This document shows, in pieces, positions 9,411 to 18,390 of a DNA stretch of 37,575 nt. The notes under the pieces were generated by a model. The model did not search any database. It was not told the origin of the DNA and saw nothing but the letters and a program-made list of their open reading frames with translations. The position numbers and the translations under genes are program-made. Numbering within the stretch: position 1 is the stretch's first letter; each line of letters begins with the position of its first letter. Source of the DNA: Akkermansia muciniphila (GTDB lineage Bacteria; Verrucomicrobiota; Verrucomicrobiia; Opitutales; Opitutaceae); contig CAMDHP010000009.1 in NCBI GenBank assembly GCA_945898185.1, forward strand, positions 1-37,575. Direction: 5' to 3'.

Positions 9411-10670
9411 TCAATTCGCCAAAGGCTTCAACAGGGCGAATTTCCCGCTCGAAGCAGGCGCAATCATTCGCCGGCGGAATGCGCTCACGCGGGCACCATC
9501 ACCCAGCATCGCGGCCAGTGATTCCTCGAGTCCACTGGCAGCGGATTCATCGGCGACGTAGTGGAAATCCCAGCGCTGAGGGCCGGTTTGCACCAGGCTG
9601 TAGTGCCAGCAGGCAAAAGTCGCAGGCAATGCCGCGTCCACCTCGGTCGGGGAAACCACCGAGCCATCAGCGCGGAAATGCAGGCTGCCTTCACGGCCCA
9701 GCACACGGAATCCGGTGGACAGGCGTCGCACCACGTCACCGGCGTGATACCTCAAAAGGGGCATCGCTTCGCGGCCTCTCGTCGTCAGGTAAAGCTGGAA
9801 AATATCGGGCAAATCGCGGAACGGCATCAGCTCAACGAAGGCATTCTCATCAATGGACCGGGAGTCGTCTTTGAATGCCTCGCCGACAAAAATATAGCCG
9901 GCCTCGGTCGAGCCATAGAGATCAACCTGGGCGGCGGGGAAAGCCTCCGCAATACGGCGGCTGTGCTGCAAGCTGGCCTTGCCGTAAGTGAGGATTACTA
10001 CCCGCACGCTCGGGACTTCGATGCCTCGTCGCAACGCTGCACGAGCCAGCAGCGAGAGATAGATCGGCTCGCCTTCGATGATTTCGGGCTTCACTGCCTG
10101 CAGCTCGGCAAGGATGCGGTCCCACTCGGCCTCGGGAAACACGAAGGGATCGCTGGTCAGGTTGAGATAGACGACGCCGTCAAAATAACGGTGCGGAAAC
10201 GGATGGTCCTCGTAAGGGCAAAGGTTTGAGGAACACCCCACCGGTGCGAGCACGCACTTACGATGCGGCCGGTCGGCGTAGGATGCGAGTAAAGGGTGCG
10301 CACGATAGGCGCGGACGGTCTGCGCATTCCACCATCCCTGCTCCATGATCACGGTCATAGGACCGGCGGTCGTGCCCGAGGTAGATTCGTATTCGTAGCG
10401 ATTTTCCTGCAGACCGCGTTCTACGACGCAATAGTCGTCGAAGAAGGCCTCGTGGCCATGGGATACTATATCCTTTTTCGTCAGCGTAGGAATCTCGCGG
10501 TAACAGCTCCAGTGAAGCGGATCCGAATGAAGTGGAAACCGCTTGGAGTAGAGGGGGCTGCGCCCATAGATCCGGCGGATTTCGCCCTCCAGACTTTCGG
10601 GCAGACGCCCGGCGCTGTCGTTGATCAGGCTTGGGGCGTTGGCGAATAGCGAGGAAGCGGCGGCGGGCAT
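9411..10670 (-). CDS. PaaK/CapK-family adenylate-forming enzyme
   Basis: A 419-residue member of the phenylacetate-CoA ligase-like branch of the ANL superfamily, which activates a carboxylic acid as its adenylate. The motifs are in order: STSGTTAGP (96-104, phosphate-binding loop), YGSTEAG (252-258), and RYHAGDVV (307-314, with the ribose-binding aspartate). A short C-terminal domain ends in GKFALLKPL, which supplies the usual late lysine. The cysteine-rich stretch around residues 139-151 recalls the metal-binding site of some PaaK relatives. No phenylacetate pathway genes surround it, so the acid substrate is unknown. The Nudix gene lies 82 bases upstream on the same strand. Confidence 0.82.
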   Translation of the reverse strand: MPAAASSLFANAPSLINDSAGRLPESLEGEIRRIYGRSPLYSKRFPLHSDPLHWSCYREIPTLTKKDIVSHGHEAFFDDYCVVERGLQENRYEYESTSGTTAGPMTVIMEQGWWNAQTVRAYRAHPLLASYADRPHRKCVLAPVGCSSNLCPYEDHPFPHRYFDGVVYLNLTSDPFVFPEAEWDRILAELQAVKPEIIEGEPIYLSLLARAALRRGIEVPSVRVVILTYGKASLQHSRRIAEAFPAAQVDLYGSTEAGYIFVGEAFKDDSRSIDENAFVELMPFRDLPDIFQLYLTTRGREAMPLLRYHAGDVVRRLSTGFRVLGREGSLHFRADGSVVSPTEVDAALPATFACWHYSLVQTGPQRWDFHYVADESAASGLEESLAAMLGDGARVSAFRRRMIAPASSGKFALLKPLAN

Positions 10671-10752
10671 GCAATTTATTCATTTAGCTAAAGAACCCGC
10701 CCTGCCAAGTCAAACGACGTGAAACCACCGGATTTCTGTATCTGAAAAAATA

Positions 10753-11343
10753 CTACAAGCTGGCTTGCCGGGCACGCCAGACCGGCTCGAAAAAAAACAA
10801 GGCGTCCAGCACCAGACTGTGCGTGATACCTCCCGCACGGGCGCGGGAATAGACTTCGGCGACCGGAATGGACGCCACTTCGATCTCCTCATCACTATCC
10901 CAGGCGAGGGGCGAAGTGACCCGGCACTCCTCGACCAACACGAGATGGCAGCGGTTCGCCATGAATGCCGGATTGGGATGCACGCTGGCGAGCAATCGGG
11001 CGTTTTTTCCGGTGAAGCCAGTCTCTTCCGCGAGCTCCCGCACCCCAGCCGCGACCGGGTCTTCTCCGGCCTCAATGACGCCGCCTGGGATCTCCCATGA
11101 CGTCGCGTTAATCCCGAAGCGGAACTGGTTCACGAGCACGAGGCGATCATCGCAGGTGTGCGCGAGCACGTTGACCCAATCGGGTGCGGCCACAACGACG
11201 AACTCCTTTTTTGTGCCTCGGCGCGGGTGACGAAAGGGCACGCTTTGCAAAGAGAGAATTCGCGTTTGCGCCAAGAGGCTGGGCAAGCCGCGCTCCCAGG
11301 CGACCGGCTCGCCGCCAGAGTGAGGATTAGATTCGAGGGCCAT
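10753..11343 (-). CDS. Nudix hydrolase (ADP-ribose pyrophosphatase-like)
   Basis: A 196-residue hydrolase of nucleoside-diphosphate-linked compounds. The Nudix box is complete at about residues 88-110: GGVIEAGEDP, then REL and EETGF. An upstream VVAAPDWVNVLAHT strand and a downstream acidic VEECRV loop recall the ADP-ribose/NUDT5 type. I chose ATG 11343; the longer frame to 11445 would run back through a terminator and add a non-conserved extension. The start sits five bases after the T-tract of the LysM gene's terminator, and the hairpin's GGAGG is the only Shine-Dalgarno-like sequence near it. The natural substrate cannot be fixed from sequence. Confidence 0.88.
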   Translation of the reverse strand: MALESNPHSGGEPVAWERGLPSLLAQTRILSLQSVPFRHPRRGTKKEFVVVAAPDWVNVLAHTCDDRLVLVNQFRFGINATSWEIPGGVIEAGEDPVAAGVRELAEETGFTGKNARLLASVHPNPAFMANRCHLVLVEECRVTSPLAWDSDEEIEVASIPVAEVYSRARAGGITHSLVLDALFFFEPVWRARQASL

Positions 11344-11347
11344 GGGC

Positions 11348-11380
11348 AAAAAAAACCTCCCGCCGAAGAACGGCGGGAGG
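11348..11380 (-). terminator. Rho-independent terminator of the LysM gene
   Basis: Read on the minus strand, a perfect 10-bp GC-rich stem (11371-11380 with 11356-11365) closes a 5-base loop and is followed by eight T residues (11355-11348). It lies 33 bases after the LysM gene's stop. Its 3' arm ends in GGAGG, 12 bases before the Nudix ATG. Confidence 0.92.
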
Positions 11381-11413
11381 CGAAAAACTGAACAAGACTT
11401 AGGGTGAAGCCGA

Positions 11414-11935
11414 TTACTTCTTGGGGAGCTTGACCTTCTGGCCAACCTTAAGGGCGGTCCAATTCACGCCAGGATTCACGGCGATGAGGTCGGGGAGCGA
11501 AACACCCTTGGCGCGGGCGATCTTCGCACCAGTGTCACCACCGGCGATAAGGTATTCATCGGGACCAGCGACGGCGGGACCAGCGGCACCGGCCTTGGCG
11601 GCGGCCTTGGGCTTGGCGGCGGACTCTTGGATTTTCACGATCTCGCCATTGATGCGGGCGATCTCGCCGGCGACTTGGCCGAAGGCCTCCTGGGTGGAGC
11701 GCTGAAGACTGTTGATGCTGCGGGTGGCGCCATCGGCAGCGCTGGTGGCGGCGCTGGCACTGGCCTCGATGGCGGAGACCTTGGCGGTCTGTTCATCCTG
11801 AAATGCTTGGTTGGCAGACTTTAGCTTGGACACTTGCGCCAAGCCAACGATGGCCAGAATGAGGGCAATCACGCCCGCGATAAGACCCGCGAATGGCAGG
11901 TAGCTGATGTTATTTTCCCGTGAGATCGTGTCCAT
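11414..11935 (-). CDS. Membrane-anchored coiled-coil LysM protein
   Basis: A 173-residue protein with one N-terminal transmembrane helix (about residues 13-35). An Ala/Ser/Gln-rich predicted coiled coil spans about 36-105, an Ala/Pro linker about 105-125, and a LysM domain covers residues 128-172 (KGVSLPDLIAVNPGVNW, ending VGQKVKLPKK). LysM domains bind N-acetylglucosamine-containing glycans, so the protein probably reaches from the inner membrane to peptidoglycan. It is single-gene transcribed, with a strong terminator behind it and tRNA-Pro upstream. Its partners are unknown. Confidence 0.85.
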   Translation of the reverse strand: MDTISRENNISYLPFAGLIAGVIALILAIVGLAQVSKLKSANQAFQDEQTAKVSAIEASASAATSAADGATRSINSLQRSTQEAFGQVAGEIARINGEIVKIQESAAKPKAAAKAGAAGPAVAGPDEYLIAGGDTGAKIARAKGVSLPDLIAVNPGVNWTALKVGQKVKLPKK

Positions 11936-12033
11936 GTAGAAAGAAGTTAAGACTCTTCGTTACGGTTGTGTGCGGGGGGTTTCAAGCAGAGACTTTTACC
12001 AACCAATAAAAACTATTGAAACGGCTGCACAAG

Positions 12034-12110
12034 TGGTCGGGGCGATAGGATTCGAACCTACGACCTCCTGGTCCCAAACCAGGCGCTCTACCAGGCTAAG
12101 CTACACCCCG
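12034..12110 (-). tRNA. tRNA-Pro (anticodon TGG)
   Basis: On the minus strand the gene starts CGGGGTG at 12110. The acceptor stem closes with CGCCCCG, including one G-T pair. The anticodon stem CCTGG/CCAGG holds the loop TTTGGGA with anticodon TGG, and the T-arm has GGTTCGAATCC. Discriminator A and an encoded CCA (12036-12034) follow. All four arms can be drawn. Confidence 0.97.
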
Positions 12111-12134
12111 GACACTCCTGCAGGATGCGACAAG

Positions 12135-12152
12135 TGCGGCGGACTCGCCGCA
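12135..12152. promoter_or_regulatory. 7-bp inverted repeat upstream of tRNA-Pro
   Basis: TGCGGCG (12135-12141) and CGCCGCA (12146-12152) flank GACT, about 25 bases upstream of the tRNA. On the minus strand a TTGACT hexamer at 12158-12153 directly precedes it and could be a -35 element. No good -10 box follows at normal spacing, so the promoter call is tentative. Confidence 0.25.
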
Positions 12153-12256
12153 AGTCAATGATTGCATTTTTAATTTTCGCGAAATTTTTGATTCTTCGTG
12201 CCAGCGAGCATGCCGGACCCAGCAAAACTGGCCGCCACCCGCTCTACTCGACCCCT

Positions 12257-12294
12257 AAAAAAACGATACCCGCCGTTAAAAAGATAACGGCGGG
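12257..12294 (-). terminator. Rho-independent terminator of the membrane-anchored repeat protein gene
   Basis: On the minus strand, a perfect 10-bp stem (12285-12294 with 12269-12278) around a 6-base loop is followed, after TATCG, by seven T residues (12263-12257). It lies about 50 bases downstream of the stop at 12343. Confidence 0.88.
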
Positions 12295-12342
12295 CTCGTC
12301 GGGTGTCTCCCAGAACCAAGGGAGAAAGGGAAAGTGGATGAA

Positions 12343-13086
12343 CTATTTCGCTCCGGGGAAAGTGACCATGGGTGACTCGGCGGGAGCCGAGACGGAGGTC
12401 GCCGCGGCGGCCGGCGCTGCATCAGGCAGAGGCAGGCTGTCGCGGAGCTGCATGGCGCGCTGGCTCCAAAAGCCGCCCTTATCGTTAGAGATCACAAGAT
12501 CTGCCCAACGGGTGGCATCAGCGACCTGCCCCGCAGCGCGGGAACCGACGGCCAGATGGTAGGCGGACTCGGCGCGCACCGAACCGGGAAGCCTGGTGTC
12601 GTTTGCGATCGCCTGCAGCGAAGTCTGCGCAGCCGGGGAGCCAGCCCGTAAAAGCGAGATGGCGGCGCCGAGCGCGGCGCGGATGGCGAGCGGATCAGCG
12701 CCGAGGCGTTTTACCGCCGCCGTGTATTCAAGCTCGGCGGCCGCAAAGGAACCCGCCGCATAGGACTCATCCGCAAGACGGAGGTGTGCTACGCCAGAAA
12801 GGCGCGCGGTCGGATGCGCTTGGACGAAAGCCTGGAGCTGCGCAGTGCCTGAAGCGGCGGCATACTCGGAGACGATCTTGGACTCGCGCTGCTCAGCAAA
12901 GTAGTCGAATGAACCTTTGGCCATAATCGCCAGCAACCCTGCGGCCAAAACGACGAGAACCTTGCTCGAGTGTTTGCCCCAAAACATCTGCAACCGATCC
13001 TCAAAGGAGGGCGCCAGATAATTTTCATCCACGGTGATCAGATTACGATCATCGCCGGTTGGAGAGTTGGGAGGGAAAGCGGCCAT
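12343..13086 (-). CDS. Membrane-anchored TPR-like protein
   Basis: A 247-residue protein. It has a cytoplasmic N-terminus, one transmembrane helix at about residues 42-57 (VLVVLAAGLLAIMAKGS), and a helical-repeat region at about 70-215. That region has Ala-rich pairs of helices typical of TPR-like folds, with phrases such as HLRLADESYAAGSFAAAELEY. A Pro/Ala tail ends the protein. The layout recalls YfgM/TPR_21-type periplasmic proteins that assist outer-membrane or secreted protein folding; that link is an inference. I chose ATG 13086 because the longer frame to 13188 adds an AT-rich, unconserved-looking lead. It has its own terminator. Confidence 0.8.
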   Translation of the reverse strand: MAAFPPNSPTGDDRNLITVDENYLAPSFEDRLQMFWGKHSSKVLVVLAAGLLAIMAKGSFDYFAEQRESKIVSEYAAASGTAQLQAFVQAHPTARLSGVAHLRLADESYAAGSFAAAELEYTAAVKRLGADPLAIRAALGAAISLLRAGSPAAQTSLQAIANDTRLPGSVRAESAYHLAVGSRAAGQVADATRWADLVISNDKGGFWSQRAMQLRDSLPLPDAAPAAAATSVSAPAESPMVTFPGAK

Positions 13087-13157
13087 GCGGTTTTGAAGTG
13101 AAGGAGAAACAGGCAAACACTTCCCTCGCCTTCCGTAAAGCCGCGAATTAAAATTTC

Positions 13158-13184
13158 TTAACTCTCTGCTTTTTAGCGAGTTAA
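13158..13184. other. AT-rich inverted repeat upstream of the TPR-like gene
   Basis: TTAACTC (13158-13164) pairs with GAGTTAA (13178-13184), with a partial inner GC pairing. It lies in the 133-base gap between purU's stop and the TPR-like gene's start. As it is upstream of purU's 3' end only in plus-strand order, it could be part of the TPR-like gene's promoter or leader. Read on the minus strand it is followed by GAAATTTT. Confidence 0.25.
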
Positions 13185-13219
13185 TCACTAAACGCTAGGT
13201 ATCTAATCGCAAGTCCTTA

Positions 13220-14068
13220 TCAGTCAAAAACTACCGTCCTCTTTCCGTAAACCAGCACACGACTTTCCAAATGAACTCGCACTGCTTGGGCCAAAACCGT
13301 GCGCTCCAAATCTCGCCCGATCCGAACCAAATCGGCGACGTCGTGGCGGTGGGTTACCCGGGAAACATCCTGCTGGATGATCGGGCCGTCATCCAAAACG
13401 GCCGTGGCATAATGCGCGGTCGCACCGATCAATTTAACCCCGCGTTCGTAGGCCTGGTGGTAAGGTTTGCCACCGGCGAAAGCGGGCAAAAACGAGTGAT
13501 GGATGTTGATCACCGGTTTCGCCCAGCGCGCTAAAAACGCGGCGGACAACACCTGCATGTAGCGCGCGAGCACCATCAAATCCACCCCGAGCTCCGCGAG
13601 TAATGCGAGTTGGCGCAACTCCACTTCGCCCTTGGTTGCCGCAGTGACGGGCAGATGGTAGAACGGCAGGCCGTAGCCGCGCGCCGACACCTCCAAGTCC
13701 TTATGATTCGAGACCACCGCCACGATGTCGCAAGCGAAGTCACCCGTCTTCCATCGCAAGACGAGGTCGTGGAAGCAGTGGTCGAACTTTGACACAAACA
13801 AGGCCACTCGCGCACGACGCCCGCTCGGGGCGAAGGTAACATTCATGCCGAGCTCAGCTGCGAAGGCGGAAAAAGCGCTCGCCTCGCCCGCCGGATCGGC
13901 GCCCGCCGGCACCCATTCCACGCGTTGGAAGAACACACCGCTCTCCATGTCGCGGTGCTGGTCGGCGTGCAGGATGTTGCCCCCTCGTTCAAAAATCCAA
14001 CCCGCGACGCGGGCAACCAGGCCGGGTTGATCAGCACCGTGAAGAAGAGCGACGTGGGCGGAGTTCAT
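13220..14068 (-). CDS. purU: Formyltetrahydrofolate deformylase
   Basis: Hydrolyses 10-formyltetrahydrofolate to formate and tetrahydrofolate, balancing one-carbon pools and feeding formate to purine synthesis. The 282-residue protein has an N-terminal ACT domain (about 5-85), which in the family senses methionine and glycine. A formyltransferase-like domain follows with the catalytic set N188, H190 (INIHHSFLPAF) and D226 (LDDGPII). Length and motif order match PurU and not PurN, which lacks the ACT domain. It lies 74 bases downstream of carB on the same strand, so co-transcription is possible. The assignment is secure. Confidence 0.95.
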   Translation of the reverse strand: MNSAHVALLHGADQPGLVARVAGWIFERGGNILHADQHRDMESGVFFQRVEWVPAGADPAGEASAFSAFAAELGMNVTFAPSGRRARVALFVSKFDHCFHDLVLRWKTGDFACDIVAVVSNHKDLEVSARGYGLPFYHLPVTAATKGEVELRQLALLAELGVDLMVLARYMQVLSAAFLARWAKPVINIHHSFLPAFAGGKPYHQAYERGVKLIGATAHYATAVLDDGPIIQQDVSRVTHRHDVADLVRIGRDLERTVLAQAVRVHLESRVLVYGKRTVVFD

Positions 14069-14142
14069 GCAGTTAAAACCAATTCACCTGCGGCAACCGT
14101 CCGCAGGGGCGCAAGCTTCTTGTCGCCAAAGGAGTGAGGAGT

Positions 14143-17100
14143 TCAAACCACGCTGACATTGCCCTTGTAGGCTTGGATGGGTTTGACGCCGATCTTCTCG
14201 GACTTGAGCGCCTTGATACCCTGCAATGCGGCGCGGGCGCCAGTAAGGGTCGTCATGATGCATACGCTGTGAGCATAGGCGGCAGCGCGGATCTTGTTCT
14301 CGTCCTGCCGCGGAATCTGGCCGGCAGGGGTGTTAATCACGAGCTGGACCTGACCATTTTTGATCATGTCAACGGCCGTAGGACGGCCCTCGTCGATCTT
14401 GGCGAGGCGGGTGACAGGCACCGCGTTATCAGCCAGAACCTTGGCCGTGCCACCGGTGGAGAGGATGTTGAAACCAAGGGCGACAAGCTCGCGGGCGAGA
14501 TTCACGACGAGGGGTTTATCGGTATCCTTGACCGAGAGAAATACGTTACCGGCAATGGGCAGACCGGGCTTGGCGGCGGCCTGCGCCTTTGCGAAGGCGA
14601 CGCCGAGGTCGGCATCGAGGCCCATGACCTCGCCAGTAGAGCGCATCTCGGGCGAGAGCACGATGGTGGCGCCGGGGAAGCGGGCGAAAGGAAACACCGC
14701 CTCCTTCACACACCAGTGTTTGGGGGTCAGCTCGCGGGTGAACCCGAGGTCGGCGAGTTTCGCGCCGGTCATCACCTTAGCGGCGAGTTTCGCCAGCGGC
14801 ACGCCGATGGCTTTCGCGACAAAGGGCACGGTGCGCGAGGCGCGGGGGTTCACTTCGAGAACGTAGAGTTGATCACCCTTGATGGCGAACTGGACGTTCA
14901 TGAGACCAATGACCTTGAGCGCCTTGGCCAAGTCGTGGGTGGCACGGCGCACCTCGTCGAGCATCAGGGTGGACAGGGTGTGCGGGGGCATCACCATTGC
15001 GGCATCGCCAGAGTGCACGCCGGCAAACTCAATGTGCTCGAGCATACCGCCAATCACCGTCGTCGTGCCATCACTTATACAATCCACGTCGAGCTCGATC
15101 GCATCTTCGAGGAACTTGTCGATAAGCACAGGTTTGTCCGGCATCACATCAAAGGCTTGGCGGACGACTGCCTTGAACTCGTCCTCGCTGTAAACGATGA
15201 ACATGCCGCGGCCGCCAAGCACAAAGCTGGGGCGGAGCAGCACCGGGAAGCCGAGCGTATGCGCGGCGGCGAGCGCCTCCGCCTCGGACATCGCGGTGCG
15301 GTGGGAGGGGGACTTGAGTTTGGTCTCGTCGAGAATAGCGGAGAATAGTTTACGGTCCTCGGCGGCCTCGATAGATTCGGGATTGGTGCCGATGACATTT
15401 ACGCCCGCTTTCTTCAACGCGGTAGCGAGGTTGAGCGGAGTCTGACCGCCGAACTGCACGATCACCCCGGAGCACTGCTCCTGCTCATAGATTTCCAGCA
15501 CGTCCTCGAGCGTCAGCGGTTCGAAATAGAGACGGTCGGAGGTATCGTAATCGGTCGAGACAGTCTCGGGGTTGCTGTTGACCATCACGGTCTCAAAACC
15601 GCTCTCGCGGAGGGCGAAAGAGGCGTGAACGCAGCAATAGTCGAACTCGATGCCCTGCCCGATCCGGTTGGGGCCGCCGCCGAGAATCATGATTTTCTTT
15701 TTGCCCTTGCTGGGGAGAATCTCGTTTTCGTCGCCGTAACTGGAATAGTAATACGGCGTGAAAGCCTCGAACTCAGCCGCGCAGGTATCCACCAGGCGGT
15801 AAGTGGTGTCGACTCCGCGTTGTTTGCGGACCGTGCGCACAGCGAAGAGGTCGGGGGCCTTGAGGATACCCGAGAGCTGGGCGTCGGAGAAACCCGCCTG
15901 CTTGGCCTGGCGAAGCAAAGCGACCGGCACGGTGGCGAGGTCGTGGCCCTTGAGCTCAACTTCCATGGCGTAGATTTCCTGGAGCTGGGTAAGGAACCAC
16001 GGATCAATCTTCGAGAGATCGAAAATCTGCTCGACCGAGTAGCCCGCCATGAATGCATAACGCAGGTAAAACACGCGCTCGTTGTTAGGTGTCGCGAGCT
16101 TGGAGCGGATGGTCTTGTCGTCCGGCAGCACGTCGCCGCCAAGTTTGCCGCCGCCAAAACCGAGGGCGCCGACTTCGAGGGAGCGGAGCGCCTTCTGGAA
16201 GGACTCCTTGAAAGTGCGCCCGATGGCCATGGCCTCGCCAACCGACTTCATGGCGGAGGTCAGGGTGGTGTCGGCGCCGACGAACTTTTCGAAAGTGAAG
16301 CGCGGGATTTTAGTCACCACGTAGTCAATGGTCGGCTCGAAACTCGCAGGCGTGAGGCGCGTGATGTCGTTGCGCAGCTCGTCGAGCGTGTAGCCGACGG
16401 CGAGTTTGGCGGCGATCTTGGCGATGGGGAAACCGGTGGCCTTGGAGGCGAGCGCGGAGGAGCGCGAGACGCGCGGATTCATCTCGATCACGACCTGACG
16501 GCCGGTCTTCGGATCGATGGAAAACTGGATATTGGAGCCGCCGGTCTCGACCCCGATCTCGCGGATCACGGCAAACGAGGCGTCGCGCATGACCTGGTAT
16601 TCCTTATCCGTCAGCGTCATCGCCGGAGCTACTGTAATGGAGTCACCGGTGTGCACGCCCATCGGATCGAAGTTCTCGATCGAGCAGATGACGACGCATT
16701 GGTCCTTATGGTCACGCATGACCTCCATTTCGTATTCCTTCCAGCCGAGCAGACACTCCTCGACGAGCACTTCGTGAACGGGAGACAGGTCGAGACCGTT
16801 GGCGCAGATGCGCTCGAACTCTTCCTTGTTGTAAGCGATGCCACCACCCGAGCCGCCGAGGGTGAAGGAGGGCCGGATGATGAGCGGGAAATCACCGATA
16901 ATCTCAGCGGCAGCCCGAGCCTCTTCGAGGGTCTTGACCGTGCGCGAGCGGGCAACGTCGAGACCGATCTTAATCATGCACTGCTTAAAGAGTTCGCGGT
17001 CTTCGCCCTTGTTTATGGCGTCGGGTTTCGCGCCGATCATCTCAACGCCGTATTTGGCGAGGATGCCTTTCTCATGCAGCTGCATCGAGAGGTTAAGGGC

Positions 17101-17382
17101 GGTTTGGCCACCCAGGGTGGGAAGCAGCGCGGAGGGGCGCTCGAGGGCAATGATCTTTTCCACGAACTCGACGGTGAGCGGCTCGATATACGTGGCGTCG
17201 GCAAACTCCGGATCGGTCATGATCGTCGCCGGATTCGAGTTCACGAGAATGATGCGATAGCCTTCCTCGCGAAGGGCTTTGCAGGCTTGGGTGCCGGAGT
17301 AATCAAACTCGCAGGCCTGACCGATCACGATGGGACCGGCGCCGATAATAAGGATGGACTGGAGGTCGGTGCGCTTGGGCAT
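14143..17382 (-). CDS. carB: Carbamoyl-phosphate synthase large subunit
   Basis: Makes carbamoyl phosphate from ammonia, bicarbonate and two ATP for pyrimidine and arginine synthesis. The 1079-residue protein matches the usual length. The N-terminal carboxyphosphate half begins with [20 protein letters not shown]. The second ATP-grasp half begins near residue 560 with [22 protein letters not shown]-terminal MGS-like allosteric domain of about 130 residues starts near [10 protein letters not shown]. Both ATP-grasp halves carry the expected EMNPR/EVNPR metal-binding motifs. The glutaminase subunit gene carA is not adjacent. The gene is divergent from tyrA across 132 bases. Long open frames on the opposite strand here are antisense shadows. 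Confidence 0.98.
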   Translation of the reverse strand: MPKRTDLQSILIIGAGPIVIGQACEFDYSGTQACKALREEGYRIILVNSNPATIMTDPEFADATYIEPLTVEFVEKIIALERPSALLPTLGGQTALNLSMQLHEKGILAKYGVEMIGAKPDAINKGEDRELFKQCMIKIGLDVARSRTVKTLEEARAAAEIIGDFPLIIRPSFTLGGSGGGIAYNKEEFERICANGLDLSPVHEVLVEECLLGWKEYEMEVMRDHKDQCVVICSIENFDPMGVHTGDSITVAPAMTLTDKEYQVMRDASFAVIREIGVETGGSNIQFSIDPKTGRQVVIEMNPRVSRSSALASKATGFPIAKIAAKLAVGYTLDELRNDITRLTPASFEPTIDYVVTKIPRFTFEKFVGADTTLTSAMKSVGEAMAIGRTFKESFQKALRSLEVGALGFGGGKLGGDVLPDDKTIRSKLATPNNERVFYLRYAFMAGYSVEQIFDLSKIDPWFLTQLQEIYAMEVELKGHDLATVPVALLRQAKQAGFSDAQLSGILKAPDLFAVRTVRKQRGVDTTYRLVDTCAAEFEAFTPYYYSSYGDENEILPSKGKKKIMILGGGPNRIGQGIEFDYCCVHASFALRESGFETVMVNSNPETVSTDYDTSDRLYFEPLTLEDVLEIYEQEQCSGVIVQFGGQTPLNLATALKKAGVNVIGTNPESIEAAEDRKLFSAILDETKLKSPSHRTAMSEAEALAAAHTLGFPVLLRPSFVLGGRGMFIVYSEDEFKAVVRQAFDVMPDKPVLIDKFLEDAIELDVDCISDGTTTVIGGMLEHIEFAGVHSGDAAMVMPPHTLSTLMLDEVRRATHDLAKALKVIGLMNVQFAIKGDQLYVLEVNPRASRTVPFVAKAIGVPLAKLAAKVMTGAKLADLGFTRELTPKHWCVKEAVFPFARFPGATIVLSPEMRSTGEVMGLDADLGVAFAKAQAAAKPGLPIAGNVFLSVKDTDKPLVVNLARELVALGFNILSTGGTAKVLADNAVPVTRLAKIDEGRPTAVDMIKNGQVQLVINTPAGQIPRQDENKIRAAAYAHSVCIMTTLTGARAALQGIKALKSEKIGVKPIQAYKGNVSVV

Positions 17383-17514
17383 GGGCGTAGAAGTCGCGCA
17401 GAGTTGGGTTTACCGCCCCTCGCGGGCAAGCGGAAAGGTCGGCGCATTTTGACTCGCCTCAAGAACTACTCCGAAGGCTCGACAAAAGCACGCCGCTACC
17501 GTTCCCCTGAGTTC

Positions 17515-18381
17515 GTGTCTGTTGACCATCTTGTCATCCTCGCCCCCGGCCTGCTCGGCGCCTCCGTGGCCCGCGCCGCCCGCGCCCATGCCTGCGCACA
17601 CCATATCACAGTCTGGGCCCGCCGCGCCGAAGTCCGCGCCGCCCTGCGCGATCAACCTTGGATCGACACCGTCGCCGATACTCCCGAGCACGCCGTTGCC
17701 CAAAAACCCGTCGGCCGCACCTTGGTCGTGCTCGCCGCCCCGGTTGAGCGCATCATCGAGCTCGACCGCCTGATCGGCACCTCCCTTCCCGCCGGGGCAA
17801 TTGTAACCGATGTCGGTAGCGTCAAGGGTCCGGTCTGCGCCGCCGCCGCCGTTCACCCGCGCACCACCAGCGCCGTTTTTATCGGATCCCACCCCATGGC
17901 CGGTAGCGAGAAAACGGGGTGGGAGCACGGCACCGACACCTTTTTCGAGGGCCGGATCTGCTTTGTCACCCCATCCGCTGGCACGCCCGCCGACGCCGTT
18001 CACACCGTCGAGGAGTTTTGGCGCGGACTTGGCAGCACGGTCGTCAACGTCGCCCCCGAAAAACACGACGAAATCGTCGCCCACATCAGCCACCTGCCGC
18101 AGGCCCTCGCCACCACCCTCGCATGCGCCCTTTCCCAAAAAGACGGCCAATGGCGAAACCTCTCCGGCAACGGCTTGCGCGACACCTCCCGCATCGCCGC
18201 CAGCGACCCCGCAATGTGGATTGAGATTTTCCAGCAAAACCGCGCCGCTGTGCTCATCGCCCTCGAACGCTACGAGAGCGAACTGGCCGGCTTCCGACAC
18301 GCCCTCGAGCAATCCGACTGGCCCGCCCTGCGCGAGCAGCTCGCCCGCGGCAAACAATGGCGCGACGGTTTTAACCGCTAA
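17515..18381 (+). CDS. tyrA: Prephenate/arogenate dehydrogenase
   Basis: Oxidative decarboxylation of prephenate (or arogenate) toward tyrosine. From GTG 17515 the product is 288 residues: an N-terminal NAD(P)-binding Rossmann domain, then a helical dimerisation domain. The catalytic-histidine motif is clear (GSHPMAGSEKTGWEHG), with the downstream HLPQALATTLA and NLSGNGLRDTSRIA segments typical of TyrA. The nucleotide loop reads APGLLGAS, so the first glycine of GxGxxG is alanine. No chorismate mutase or ACT domain is attached. The open frame continues far upstream against carB, but the similarity starts here. aroA follows after 9 bases, so both form one shikimate-pathway unit. Confidence 0.92.
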   Translation: MSVDHLVILAPGLLGASVARAARAHACAHHITVWARRAEVRAALRDQPWIDTVADTPEHAVAQKPVGRTLVVLAAPVERIIELDRLIGTSLPAGAIVTDVGSVKGPVCAAAAVHPRTTSAVFIGSHPMAGSEKTGWEHGTDTFFEGRICFVTPSAGTPADAVHTVEEFWRGLGSTVVNVAPEKHDEIVAHISHLPQALATTLACALSQKDGQWRNLSGNGLRDTSRIAASDPAMWIEIFQQNRAAVLIALERYESELAGFRHALEQSDWPALREQLARGKQWRDGFNR

Positions 18382-18390
18382 ACCCTCTCC

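Noticed and set aside
14134-15348. 404-residue plus-strand frame opposite the 3' part of carB
   Set aside because: Antisense to conserved carB sequence; the product is His/Gly/Glu-rich without a recognisable domain.
15625-17514. Very long plus-strand open frame opposite carB, running into tyrA
   Set aside because: It is an antisense shadow caused by GC-rich codon bias in carB. Only the part from 17515 shows TyrA motifs.
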